Shown here piece by piece: positions 21,372 through 32,049 of a DNA stretch of 64,000 bases (positions are counted from its first letter, which is position 1; each line of letters opens with the position of its first letter). A program made the translations under genes and the position numbers. The DNA comes from Ancistrus triradiatus (lineage: Eukaryota > Chordata > Actinopteri > Siluriformes > Loricariidae), in contig JAJAGP010000434.1 of the NCBI GenBank assembly GCA_025084515.1, positions 248,001 through 312,000 of the forward strand. The letters run 5' to 3'. Under the pieces are notes generated by a model that made no database searches, was not told where the DNA came from, and saw only the letters and a list, made by a program, of their open reading frames with translations.

Positions 21372-24156
21372 TCAATTATGTTCAGGAAAAAGCCAACACA
21401 TTAATTACCTGTAAATTGTAGGTACAATTAGTCCTTTAAATTCTGCATCTGGGATTTTAACTCACGCATTATCCCTACCTGTTAACTCACAGGTAAATTT
21501 CTGAGTAAGGTCTGAACTAGACTTGACTGTTCTTTAAAACTTAATGTTTAAATGATTCCTGCATGGGCCACAGGAGAGCCTGAATGAGTCCACTGTTACC
21601 TCCACAGCCTCACTGTATTTTATATCTGATTTTAATAGAAATTCTACTGTCAGTTGGGAGGATACGGATTGATTGGAGGACTACATGTCTAACTTTCATT
21701 CGAATGAGTTCTGTCACAGCTCTGGAGTATACATTTGTAGTATCCATCCTTTATGCAATTGCATATGAGGTTTTAAATAATAAGCACTCAAGCCAGGCAG
21801 AAATAACAGAAAATAAAAATGAAATGAGACAGTGCTTCTGAATTATTGAAATGCTTTTCTCTAAATATTGTGTCTTTGAGTCATTTAAAACCTAATCCAT
21901 GTGTGCTCGTTCGCTGTTGAGTTCTCTCCATGCATGTAGAGCTAGATCAAACAAAGGCTTTCACAGTATCTGCATGATGCACAGATTGTATGTATACAAA
22001 CAGTTCATGCACACATTAGGAATGAGGCAAAATGCAAGATTCATTCTTATGCCCTATAGCCCAATTCAGATCTCAGCATCTGCAGTCTTGTTTGTTTTGT
22101 GAACATACTTGACTGACAAGCCTTGTTCAGAGCTGGTGGGAGGGAGGTGACATGCTGTCTTAATAATGAGGATGTTACAGTGAGAACAGAGACCCCAAGC
22201 AGCCAATGGGTGTGACCAAAATTGGCAAAAGGAAAGTCTTCTATAGTGTTACAATTAGCTGTGATTTGGCAGTTCGGCTAGCGGATGAAAGAGTTGAATG
22301 AAATAAATTACTAGTAACAAACACTATACACAAACTAGACACAAATTGTACACCAGTTACAAAACTGTGGGATCAGTAGTTCTTAATCTAAACTACAAAA
22401 AGTACACAGTTTTCCTGTCACCCCTTTTAACTATGAGGTGATGAATAAAGGCCTTGCGGATTAGTTGGTTCAATACCATTTTCCACTGATTCTTTTTAAT
22501 CTATGAGGACAAAGAGAAGGCATAAGCACACGTTTGCGAGTTCAGCTTTGTATTAATTGCTGCCTGCTGGAAGACTGTGAAAACCTCAGATTGTGGTGAA
22601 TTCCAGTTAACTGAATGGAAGTAAATGTAGCAAATTTATGCTTGCTTTCTGCTGGTGTCAAGTAGGAAATATTTGAATAGATAGATACATTCCTTATCAA
22701 GGGATTAAATAATGGTTTATTTTTAACCAAATGTCACACTTTCTGAGCTTTAGTCAGTACTTGTATGCCCCATTTAACATTCATCCAATCAACGTCCGTT
22801 TGCTTTAATGACCAAGGTCTTAAGGAAATAAAAATCTGTCTTATATATAGCTTACATCTTATCACAGAAAACTAGTACGAGCAAACCCTTGCGACACCTG
22901 ATGACAGAAAAGAGAGTCACAATCTTGAAAAACTTACATGGTAGCATTTTGCATGCTTTTCTTTTCGTGTTTCAAGTTTCATAAAAGAAGCATAGATAAG
23001 GATTATTGTATGACACAGTACAGTGCTGTACTAAATGTTTTCATCTTGTGTTTTAATTAATACTATTGTTTAAAATAAAACACTATGTGCAAAGTATCTA
23101 AACTACTATGTGACTATATGGTAATGTCCAGTCAACGTCCTGTTTCACAGAAACAGCTAAACGCACATATCTGTATTACGTATGTCCTTAATATACTCAT
23201 CAAATCTCTTCCATCTCTTGCAGACATGTAGAAGAGTATAAATTAACTGAACTTATAAATTACTCTTTTTTTGCACTTAATACATGACAGCCCAGACAGG
23301 GCAGTGCAATTCATTCACTTGTGACTCCTGCAAGACCAGGAACTGTGCACAAACCACCACAAAAATCTTCTTCCTCTCACAATTACCATGATTTGTTTTG
23401 ATAATCCCCCGATAATCCACATTTGCTGGTAAAAGATTTAATCTCCATACCCTGTAGGGAGTTACTGAAGGAACAAGTGACCTTGTCCGTCACCACTTCA
23501 GTTTGCTCACAGGTGAGGACTATAATCCAGGTTGTCAGTCACATGGAGGCTCTTGTGTTGTCAAGAAGCTGGTCCCTAATCGGCATGTGAAGGACATCTT
23601 ACCTAAAGGATATGAACCTCTCTCTTTCTTGCTCTTGCTCGCAGATGCTGCCCTGACACTCAAACAATGGGCACCTTTTGTTCGAATGTAGAATTACTTC
23701 TAAGAACACATAACTTTGATTTGTGCTGCTGGCTGTTGGGCAAGATGTGTGTTCAGACTGCTGACGCACAGGAAACAATTGGACCTGTCAGTATCAGGCT
23801 GAGATATGTGAAATATTAAGTCCACAAAAGCCAGACACGATGACTTCGTGTTCCCGCTCTCACATACAAAACAGTTTGATGAGAGCTGACACGATCCCCT
23901 TCATCTAGACTAGAGGTCTTTTGCTAGCTTGATCGCTATATGGTTGAAATCTATAGTACTATGGAAAGCAAGTTATTATTAGAGCATACTCGACAGCTGC
24001 CTGATGCTAGATAGATAGATAACCCAATGGCAAGTGACATGGGCAAAAGTTTTTAGACATCTGAAGATCACATTTAAAACTATGTGCATTCATATGGAGT
24101 TCACCCTTTAAAGCTTTAAACGATTTCACACTTCTTCAAGGATTTCCACTGTATAA
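21372..24156. other. Spacer without recognised features
   Basis: About 2.8 kb of AT-rich sequence with no element I can name and no credible exon. Frames of 60-85 codons here show no protein-like composition. Confidence 0.4.
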
Positions 24157-24256
24157 TACAACCCCAAATCAGAAAAGTTGGGACGGTATGGAAACTGCAA
24201 ATAAAAAACACAGTGTTTCTTACCTTGACTTTAATTTAATTGAAGACAGTATTAAC

Positions 24257-25222
24257 TAGGAGTGCAAAGATTAATCGACTTATAATCAACTACCAAATTA
24301 GTTGGCAACTAATTTAGTAGTCGATTAGTCAGTGATGTCATCACATGTGTTTCTTGCTCTACATTACTGCTTACTGAAGAGTTAACAAAATCGTGATGGC
24401 AGCCTGAAGAAGAAGATTCTCAAGTGTGGGAGCATTTCACACTTAGGTCCAAAAAAATGTTGTCAAGTGTACTACAACATTTGTAAATCTGACCTTAGTT
24501 GGCATGGAAGCACATCTTCCACGATGGAGAATGTGAAGAGCAAACACGTCAGCTCACTCAGTGAAGACGATTCATCTCAGTAAGGTCAGGAGTTGGAATG
24601 GAGATGCAAGTAACTATTATTCATGATGAGCCTGTTCACATTCCAAATAACATTTACAATTTTAAACATTAAATCCATGTCCTAACGTTCGAGGTGAACA
24701 TTTGCAAACACTCGCAAACAGTTTCAGGAGGTAGTTCTCCATGACCATATATTCGAGCTGGACCAAGTGTTATCGTTGAAATGGAAGTTTTACACAAAAT
24801 CATTCAAATTGAACTGTTCAAAGAGAGAATGTCTGCCACAAACGTTCATTACTGTCCGAATTTGAACGCACCTCGCGTTTATGGCTGGAGAAACTGATCT
24901 ACTGATTTAGTTTTGTTAAAATATATTGCTGCTACTGTGCACATCATTGGTTTAAAACTTTGACAGGAAAAAGACATTGGAGTTTTATCTTTTGTATTAG
25001 CAGGAAAGTTTGTTCACACAGTGAATTTTTGAACAACGTATTCATGTTTATTGTCTTCAGTGCTAGTTAACAAATACATAAAACAACCTCAAGTTAACTG
25101 TAAAGGCTGATAGCTACATAACAGTTATTTGGTGACTGAGCAATTTATAAAATAAAAATTTATTATTTGTATCAACAATCGATAGATTATTCGACTATCA
25201 AAATAACCGTTTGTTGCAGCCG
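24257..25222 (+). mobile_element. hAT element nested in the Tc1-F shell
   Basis: Ends 'AGGAGTGCAAAGATTAATCG' and 'AAACGGTTATTTTGATAGTC' (minus strand, after TACGGCTGCAAC) fit the fish hAT family with 'GGGGTGCAACGATTAATCG' termini. Flanks GTATTAAC (24249-24256) and GTATGACC (25222-25229) could be an 8-bp target duplication with two mismatches. The Tc1-F sequence resumes on both sides. Confidence 0.7.
24412..24580 (+). pseudogene. hAT transposase remnant: BED zinc finger
   Basis: One frame gives 'EDSQVWEHFTLRSKK' from 24412. A shifted frame from about 24469 gives 'VYYNICKSDLSWHGSTSSTM' followed by 'ENVKSKHVS'. Together they follow the BED zinc-finger layout (aromatic W.hF start, cysteine, 'HGSTSS', then H-x-K-H-like end) that begins hAT transposases. 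The first zinc cysteine appears as Tyr, and a frameshift lies between the two halves. The catalytic core is not present. Confidence 0.65.
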
Positions 25223-25654
25223 TATGACCTCAAGAGCTTTCATGTTTTGTCTGGTCAACTTTTTATTTCATTTGTTAATAAATATCCATTCCTGCATTTC
25301 AGGCTGCAACGCAGTTCACAAAAAGCTGGGACGGTAAAGCATGTACCACTTTTTAATGTTGCCATTGATTATCATGACACGTAAAAGACGTTTTGCACCA
25401 TGTTTTTATGCATTTTCCATATTGTCCCGGCTTTTTCTGATTAGGGGTTATAGAACATGATTCTAGTGATCTGCTTTCAGTAAGCCTCAAGAACATTAAT
25501 GAGGGCAGGCACTGATATTGGGCATTCCAAATAATATGAAAGGTAATAGATGGGGATCAGGTTAATCTCTGTGCAGGCTAGTTAAATTATTTTACTTCAA
25601 ACTCTAATTCAAGCGACATGATGCTTGTTTCTACATGGGGGCATGCAGAAACAT

Positions 25655-25880
25655 ACAGATATCAAGTCAAGTCAGATTTATTTATATAGCGCTTTTTACA
25701 ATGGAGCATTGTCTCAAAGCAACTTTACAAGTTTAGATTATCTCCTAATAACTACGTCCAATCCCAAATTGAGCAAGCCTAGGGCGACAGTGGAAAGGAA
25801 AAACTCCCTAGTTCTAGGAAGAAACCTTGGGAGGACCAAGACTCAAAAAGGGACCCAACCTCCTTGGGCGGCGTAGATGA
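25655..25880 (-). repeat. Dispersed 'TTTGAGACAATG' repeat, longer copy
   Basis: Minus-strand copy of the repeat inside Tc1-B (13660): TCAAGTCAAGTCAGATTTAT on plus is the (CTTGA)n tail, then 'AGCGCTTTTTACAATGGAGC'. It extends into 'AGGAAAAACTCCCTAGTTCT' and 'AGGAAGAAACCTTGGGAGGA', a block recurrent in fish genomes. The 83-codon plus frame across it is not supported as a gene. Confidence 0.7.
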
Positions 25881-26478
25881 TAAATCTAAGAACGAACTAA
25901 AGTCATGGAGTCAAAGTTCGAAAGATATCACACAGATGCAGTGAAGTGCCTTACCCAAACTAAGTTCCACACCATGCATTCTACACTTAACCAATCAAAC
26001 CCTAAATGGCTGAATTTTGCCCCTTAAATAGGTAAAGCTGCTGCATCATACCACTTTAACTTAGTTATTTTAGCAATTCAGCAATTTACAGCAATAAATC
26101 ACCTTTCTGATTACATAAGGCAGTACAACACAGTTAGTTTCCAGTTAATTACTCAAATTCTCAGCATAAAGGTTAGGCCATTTTCATAAACTAAGCAAGA
26201 CAACAGTACGCCCCCTTTCTGTTCACAGATCAATGTACCTTTCCACATTTTGGCGGGAAATGCAGACTACATAGCCCATGAGATACCAGTCCTTATGTCT
26301 TTTGACTCACTATGAAAGTGGCAGGAGCCATGTTTACATAAGTTGATATGGAAACAAAACTTTTTAATGATTGTTATAATGAATTGAAGTTGAAATATCC
26401 TGCATATTACTTACATGTCCAGATATCTACCTGAATAATGTTAGATAATATAAACTGTGCTACAGAGTTAACACTTTT
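25881..26478. other. Spacer; short motif cluster near 26250
   Basis: At 26250-26262 'TTTTGGCGGGAAA' matches the E2F-type consensus TTTSGCGGGAAA, followed by 'GACTACATAGCCCATGAG', loosely like a ZNF143 site. No adjacent gene start is visible, so significance is unclear. Confidence 0.3.
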
Positions 26479-26576
26479 AGCCATTTAGCATACTGCCTTA
26501 TCCAGAGCGTCTTACAAGTTATACAGTCTTACAATACAAGCAATTGCGAGTTAAGGGTCTTGCTCAGGGACTGAGG
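26479..26576 (-). mobile_element. SINE-1 tail fragment
   Basis: Plus-strand 'TTATCCAGAGCGTCTTACAA' and 'GAGTTAAGGGTCTTGCTCAG' are the reverse of the SINE-1 body and tail. The tRNA head is missing. Confidence 0.75.
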
Positions 26577-26645
26577 TTCTTTCTATTGACTGTGTATCAC
26601 TGTGGTATATTTTGTATTCCTTTTCTACAATTATATATTGCTAAG

Positions 26646-26677
<32 letters not shown>

Positions 26678-26682
26678 ACACA
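26646..26682. repeat. (CA)n microsatellite
   Basis: About 37 bases of CA dinucleotides with one interrupting T. Confidence 0.95.
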
Positions 26683-26770
26683 TTAATATATTTGCAACGT
26701 CCAACCATGGCCTTGTATTCCTGTAGTATAGTGTATATTACATTCCTAGATTTCAGTACATTTCACTGTA

Positions 26771-27631
26771 CAGTGGTACCTCAGTTTTCGACCACTTTGG
26801 AACTCGATGAAATCGGTTCTAGACACATTTTGACCAGAAAAATTTGTCTTGATTCTCGGCGCACTTGCTTAAACTTGTATCCTGAGTCAAGTCGCAGTAC
26901 TCGTTTCAGCCAAAACTCTATTCTCAATTCTCGATTCAGATTAAGTGATTCAGATTCACAAAAGCTGTTGCCCATTGAAGATCTCCACTATTTTCAGTGT
27001 ATTTTTTATTTATTTTTACATCTACAATAATGTATTCTTAGTGTAAACAAGTTTCCATGGGTCCTAAAAAAATGTTGTATTGACTGCCAATCGAAAGGGA
27101 AGCAGGATTTAATGCTCCAGAACACAGGCTGCAGTTATCATTAGCAGCTATGCTGCTGTCCTAAGTTCAACAACAGAGTAAATATTTTGCTTTTACTTTT
27201 CAATCTATTAGCCACTAAATTACATGAGATTTTTCAACACTTTATTATAAAATAAGCTTTGTGTTAATGATTTTGGTCAACTGTAGGTTAATGTAAGTGC
27301 TATAAACATTAACTTACTTATTACTTATCATAGGCTCTGCTCTATACAGTATAGGCTGCTCCACAAAACACTTGTTAAACTCCTCCGTTCATGATACATA
27401 CTTATGATGAATTTGTCAAAACATATCCCCTTCATAAATCAGGGAGCACCTGTACAATACAACTCCATTAATGCATATAATGCCTTACACCGTGTGAATT
27501 TTCTGGGGGTCTGGAAAGGATTCATTCAATTTACATTATTCCTTATGGGAACAATTTGCTCGGTACTCGTCATTTTCGGTAATCGACAAGCCTTCTGGAA
27601 CTAATTAATGACAAGAACTAAGTTACCAATG
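26771..27631. mobile_element. Tc1-H: mariner/pogo-type element without transposase
   Basis: An 861-bp element between TA dinucleotides (26769-26770, 27632-27633). It starts CAGTGGTACCTCAGTTTTCG and ends AACTAAGTTACCAATG, the imperfect inverse of the start. Subterminal 'TTCCTTATGGGAACAA' near 27541 belongs to a widespread animal family with 'CCCCATAAGGAA' blocks. No transposase domain is readable, so it is non-autonomous or eroded. Confidence 0.7.
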
Positions 27632-27704
27632 TATTTCCCAGATTCAGTTCTCATAAAGGGAGAAACGCATACTGTATTTCTATATGATATCTTTTCATAT
27701 ATGT

Positions 27705-28016
27705 ATTACTGTAGTGTAGTGTGGGTGGCACACAGCAAGAAGGTGACCTGGGTCCTTTCTATGTGGAATCTGCATGTCCTCCCCGTGCCTCCGTGGGTTT
27801 ACTCTGGGCACTCTGGTTTCTTCCCACAGTCCAAAAGACATGCATGTTAGGTTAATTGATTACGCCAAATTGGCATGGTTTGAGTGCGGTCTCTGGTGGC
27901 AGACGGAGCGACGCATCGGCTGGAGTATTCTCGGTCGCATCAAATGGCAGTGGGCAGACCCCGCACTGGAGGGGCAAGCACCAGGATAATGATGATGATT
28001 ACTGTAGTGTAGTGTG
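27705..28016 (+). mobile_element. SINE-2 insertion with perfect 19-bp target duplication
   Basis: The SINE body is 27724-27997. It is flanked by identical direct repeats ATTACTGTAGTGTAGTGTG at 27705-27723 and 27998-28016. The body has 'GGTGGCACACAGCAAGAAGG', 'CTGCATGTCCTCCCCGTGCC', 'CCCACAGTCCAAAAGACATG' and 'GGTTAATTGATTACGCCAAA', and ends in (ATG)n. The part of the head containing the B box is deleted. A perfect long duplication points to a fairly recent retroposition. Confidence 0.9.
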
Positions 28017-28600
28017 CGTTATATTCCTACAGGTGTTACTGTCCTTGTTTGTCTGAAACTTGACCCAGAATACATACAGAGACTGAACCACATGGCCTAA
28101 CTGCACAGCAGCATTAACTTAGCCTATTACAGGTCCTGAATAAACATTGCACAGCTGCAGTTACCAGCCCTATCTTACCTGGAATGACTTTGCATTTTGT
28201 CATGTAGCTAAATTGGTCAAATGTTCAGTTTGTTTCCTCAACAAATATTAACCCATTAAAAGCTCTCAGTTTGCAATGCTAAACATGTGAATTTGGGATG
28301 TTGGGGGAAGCTGCTGTAAGATTGTATCACTTGCTCTTAAGGCACCTGCTAAGTGTTGTAAATATAATATGTTTAACAGGACTATGTTTCACAGCATTGT
28401 CAAATTCACACCTCACAGAGAAACGCACATTTGTGTTAGATTTGAGAGGTCCTTGTATTGAGTGTGTGTTAGGCTAGTGTGTACACATTTCACAGGTATT
28501 ACTACCACTGTGATGACATTGTGGTGTTAAAGATGGCCACACACAGCAGTGCATTATACACCTACATTTATCAAGTATGACTACTGTTCGGTCACATACG
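28017..28600. other. Spacer upstream of the gene
   Basis: AT-rich sequence with no recognised element; could contain distal regulatory sites that I cannot identify. Confidence 0.35.
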
Positions 28601-28657
28601 TTTATTTACGAGGTCCCTCGCTGTGAGTAGTGTAATGTGTAATACAATTCACAGGTA

Positions 28658-28660
<3 letters not shown>

Positions 28661-28738
<78 letters not shown>
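28661..28738. repeat. (CA)39 microsatellite
   Basis: Seventy-eight uninterrupted bases of CA, about 490 bases upstream of the start codon at 29225. Perfect tracts of this length are usually highly variable. The Val-Cys frames called across it on the minus strand are artefacts of the repeat. Confidence 0.97.
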
Positions 28739-28740
<2 letters not shown>

Positions 28741-29224
28741 GCCGGAATCCCGCGCATGTGCTGTTCCGCTTCCCACCGAGCAGCGTTACTACTACTACAA
28801 AGCGCCCGACACTGACTGCACGCGCACACACACACAGAGAAACTCCGCAGTGTATGCAGCCCATTTACCAAAGCTTGCCATTTCTGTTTCTTTTCCGTTT
28901 TCTTTGTTTTGCTCTCTAAATCTGCAGCTGTTGGTAGAGGTTTTTCCCCCTATCGCCTGATGCGTGTGTGTGGAGCTCTGTAATGGATTGACTCGGAGTC
29001 TCTGCAGCTTCGTTCTGCTGGAAGTTCGACAAAACAAGCGAGAGTCCCGCTCCAGGATCAATGTTTCTCCAGGAGGAATTTCCATAGGTCGCCACTCCAC
29101 TGTGCTCGCGGGCGTTTGGCTGTGAAATTATTGGACGGAGTGATCATTTAACTTTGGACTGAAGGAAAGCAGTGGAGAACTTGTACGCTTTTATCCGGCT
29201 TCTTCCACTTTTCTTGTGGAAGTG
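28741..29224 (+). promoter_or_regulatory. Probable promoter and 5' leader of the signal-peptide gene
   Basis: CpG dinucleotides are clearly denser here (for example CCCGCGCATG, AAGCGCCCGAC, CACGCGCAC, CTCGCGGGCG) than in the surrounding AT-rich sequence, as expected at a vertebrate promoter and first exon. No TATA box stands out. The transcription start cannot be placed. The leader contains an in-frame TGA at 29141, so 29225 is the first usable ATG in its frame. Confidence 0.5.
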
Positions 29225-29306
29225 ATGGCGGAGCGGCGAGCGCGGCTGCTCTTCTTTTTCTCGAGTCTCACCTCTCTGTTGTACAGCAGTGTGATCGCAG
29301 ATAAAG
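29225..29306 (+). CDS. First coding exon of an unidentified secreted or membrane protein
   Basis: The exon encodes 27 complete codons and one extra base. The start ATG has G at -3 and G at +4, a good Kozak context, and an in-frame stop lies 84 bases upstream. The peptide begins MAERRAR, continues with a hydrophobic core (LLFFF, then SSLTSLLYSSV) and ends IADK. That is a typical signal peptide with charged n-region and a plausible cleavage after VIA, before Asp-Lys. A consensus donor (AAAG|GTAAGC) follows immediately, giving a phase-1 intron. Signal-peptide exons joined in phase 1 are common in proteins built from extracellular modules such as immunoglobulin, fibronectin or CUB domains. I do not recognise the gene, and no following exon is evident in the remaining 34.7 kb. 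Confidence 0.75.
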
Positions 29307-29312
29307 GTAAGC
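29307..29312 (+). other. Splice donor, phase-1 intron 1
   Basis: GTAAGC directly after ...AAAG matches the U1 consensus well (AG|GTAAGY). The intron probably runs beyond the window. Confidence 0.75.
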
Positions 29313-29841
29313 TTCTCCGGTGTCTTTCTTTCTGTGCAACGTCTCGCATGTTTGAGGGAAAGCACTAAATCAGGCATGGATTCATCTAAGGTTTGTGTTT
29401 TGGAATGGCACAGGAATCATGAGCACCTATGTAGCCTCTTTCACCTAAAGAATCAGCTCTGGGTGTTTCAGTGTTCTACTGTGTCTGTTTCAGATTTTCA
29501 CTCATTCACTCACCAGTCTAAATGATAAGCATTAAAGCATCAACCCTACGCTTGAGCTCTTACTGGGTAAAGAGATGAGCAACTGCCTCCACACTGCATT
29601 ACATGAACCATTCAGCATCATAGTTGGTGTCTGGATTCAGTCTAAAGAAGGAACAGAGATCCTCACAGACTGTAGCTGATCTTTGAATGATTCTTCTTAT
29701 GCGCCTTCGGATGTTCCTCAGTTTCACAAATTTCTCAGGCTATTAATATAGTTTTCACGCATGGACTTTGGGGTGCCAGATAACATAGAAATGTAGCATT
29801 AAGTAAAAATGATTGGTTTTGAAGTGGCCACATCCTCTGAA
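29313..29841. other. Proximal intron sequence
   Basis: No repeat or exon recognised. Confidence 0.4.
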
Positions 29842-29915
29842 CATCATTCATTCATTCATCTCATTTCTACACCTGCTTAATCCAGGTCTGGGTTGTGAAG
29901 GGCAGGGCTCTGGTT
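29842..29915 (+). repeat. SINE-2-like tail fragment
   Basis: 'CATTCATTCATTCATCTCAT' and 'ACCTGCTTAATCCAGGTCTG' resemble the 3' tail that accompanies SINE-2 type repeats in fish. Head and body are absent. Confidence 0.4.
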
Positions 29916-30371
29916 TAAGTCCTTTAAGTCCTAAAATCATCTTAACTCTAGATAAAGTTTTAAAGAAAGCTCGTAAATAACTCCCACTGAACTGATTGCT
30001 TGAACGTTTGTGTATATTTTTACGTTAGGTTTCCTTCATGTGGTAAGTTGGAGTTACTAATTGAGGCACCTCTTTGAAAACATGGTGCGTTTGAACAGTT
30101 TATGATGTGATTTTAGGGCTGCAGGCTTCTTGAAGTCCTTTCCCTTTCTGGGGCTTGATAAAATATGATCTTGGTAACTCATCTATGATGTCTGATGGTA
30201 CTGTCTTTTTTGACTTTGAATTTAAACATTGACATTTCATTATGAACATTTTCAAGTGATAGTGATACATGATAGCAGATCATCTTGGATTGACCCATGG
30301 ATTCATTCCCAGAAAATAGATGAGACAACTACAGATGCTGTGGATGATTCAGAACTAGTATAATGGGTTTT

Positions 30372-30407
30372 CCAATCAGAGGTATTTCATTGGCTCTATA
30401 TATAAAG
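30372..30407 (+). promoter_or_regulatory. CCAAT/TATA-like cluster in intron 1
   Basis: CCAATCAGA at 30372, an inverted CCAAT (ATTGG) at 30389 and TATATATAAAG at 30397 lie within 36 bases. The spacing is tighter than in most promoters, and no coding start follows, so an alternative promoter is only a possibility. Confidence 0.25.
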
Positions 30408-31005
30408 AGGCTACTCATTATACTGTAAGAGTAAGGGACTAATAGAGCTTTGTAGTCTCAAAACTCCCTGGAAATTCGATTCTGTTGAGTTGGCGATTGC
30501 AAAATCGGAGTCTCAGTCAAGTTTGTAAAATGCGATTAGATGCTAATTCAGAGTTTCAGGCCGGTACTGGCCCTGGTTCTGATACTTGGTATCAAATTTG
30601 GACTGGTCTGTGTGGTGTTGGATAGTTTGTCACTACAAAGTATAAAATGCTATTTTTGAAAATGTAACAGTCTGTCAGAGTGAAATGATGTAAAACCAGC
30701 ATGATTTGGTTACTTTGCCATTAGAATGCCTTTTTTCTTTATTGCTTGTGGCACAGAAGGTTACGCTGATAACTATATCTATCTTCATGTCATACTTGAG
30801 CTGGTGGGGGGTGTCTGATCTTGAAAGCTAGCTTAATTCTCATTAATGTCAGTGCCATTTTACAGTGGACAATCATTATGCTTCTGGTGCTAGTGAAATG
30901 TTAATGGTGGTCTCAGGAAAATTAGTGACTTGCTTGTATACACATTTTGCCAGACAGATTCTTATTTGCATTGTGTTGAGGTCTGTCTACGTGCAGCTGA
31001 CCCAG

Positions 31006-31006
<1 letters not shown>

Positions 31007-31040
<34 letters not shown>
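31007..31040. repeat. (CA)17 microsatellite
   Basis: Thirty-four bases of uninterrupted AC repeats. Confidence 0.95.
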
Positions 31041-31042
<2 letters not shown>

Positions 31043-31908
31043 CCCCACATCCCCACATCCCCTATCTGTGAGGGCTTATCTAATAGTGAATGGCAAGGGA
31101 CAGCAGGGTGTCCACAGGCATCTTTCAGCTGTTGCTCAGCTTCGACTCCTGATCGCACTGCTTTGTTAACCTGATGAATGAAGATATCTCATCACAGCTG
31201 TCCCTCATTCCAGTGTATAGACAGAGGCTTGGATTAATCACCCAGGCTAATTAAACTCTTGTCTAAACATGTAGACATGGACTGTTGTAAACACATTAAC
31301 TCGGGGCATGAGGCTGTTCATTTAGTACCACTCATTTTACTGTGCAGAGCAGAACAGGACTGTTTTCTTGGCATGTGTTTGCATTTCTGGAAAGGAACTT
31401 GCTTGACCTGATGTTGCCAGATTGGGCAGTGTGTGTAATTACTCACAAATGTCTTTAAAAAGCAGCCATTTTCGACTGCTTTATTTATTTTCTCCTGGGT
31501 AAAAATAGCAGCGTGTTCTCTTGGCACCCAGTTTGGTTGTTGCCGGTTCCCATCTGCTGTGTAGGTCTCCCATTTATGGCACCATAGTCGCAAGCCTTGG
31601 AGGGCTAATGTGTGCTTCCTCCAGTCACTGCATCTTTTCAAACTGCTGCTCATGCAACAAACCCTGGACAACCGAAGACACTTGGAGGAGAGCTACTTAG
31701 TTCTGTTGTGTCATTTGATTTTTCTCATTGCTGACATAAGGGAGTCTGTCAATGCTGAGGCTTAAATTATCGACGACTACAAACTTGAATATATAACAAA
31801 TTGTGACACAGTAATTTTCGTCTAGAAAACTACTGATTTCAATCACACAGTACAAGTTAAGGCAACATGACCCCACCATTTGTCCTTATGGGTTTTTTTG
31901 TATAGTAA

Positions 31909-32049
31909 ATTTACATTTGCAGCATTTAGCAGACGCCCTTATCCAGAGCGACTTACGATTGGTACAGTCTTACAATCCAAGCAATTGTGGGTTAAGGGCC
32001 TTGCTCAAGGATCCAACAGTGGCAGCTTGGCAGAGGTGGGATTTGAACC
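31909..32049 (-). mobile_element. SINE-1, 5'-truncated
   Basis: Minus-strand copy running from the tail ('GCATTTAGCAGACGCCCTTA' on plus) through the body to the B box ('GGGATTTGAACC'), where it stops. The A-box end is missing, typical of incomplete reverse transcription or later loss. Confidence 0.88.

Larger units (their letters stand above)
24157..25452 (+). mobile_element. Tc1-F-type shell (non-autonomous) with nested hAT
   Basis: The left end TACAACCCCAAATCAGAAAA and the right end 'GCTTTTTCTGATTAGGGGTTA' are inverted repeats. Just inside lie 'GGGACGGTATGG' (left) and 'CCATATTGTCCCGG' (right). The subterminal 'GGTCAACTTTTTATTTCATT' and 'AATATCCATTCCTGCATTTC' blocks follow the hAT. No Tc1 transposase remains between the ends. 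Confidence 0.8.

Noticed and set aside
28602..28871. Val-Cys repeat proteins on the minus strand
   Set aside because: Pure translation of the (CA)39 microsatellite.
29225..29306. Naming the gene (for example a neuropilin, neogenin or receptor phosphatase)
   Set aside because: Twenty-seven residues, mostly signal peptide, are not enough; assigning a symbol would be a guess.
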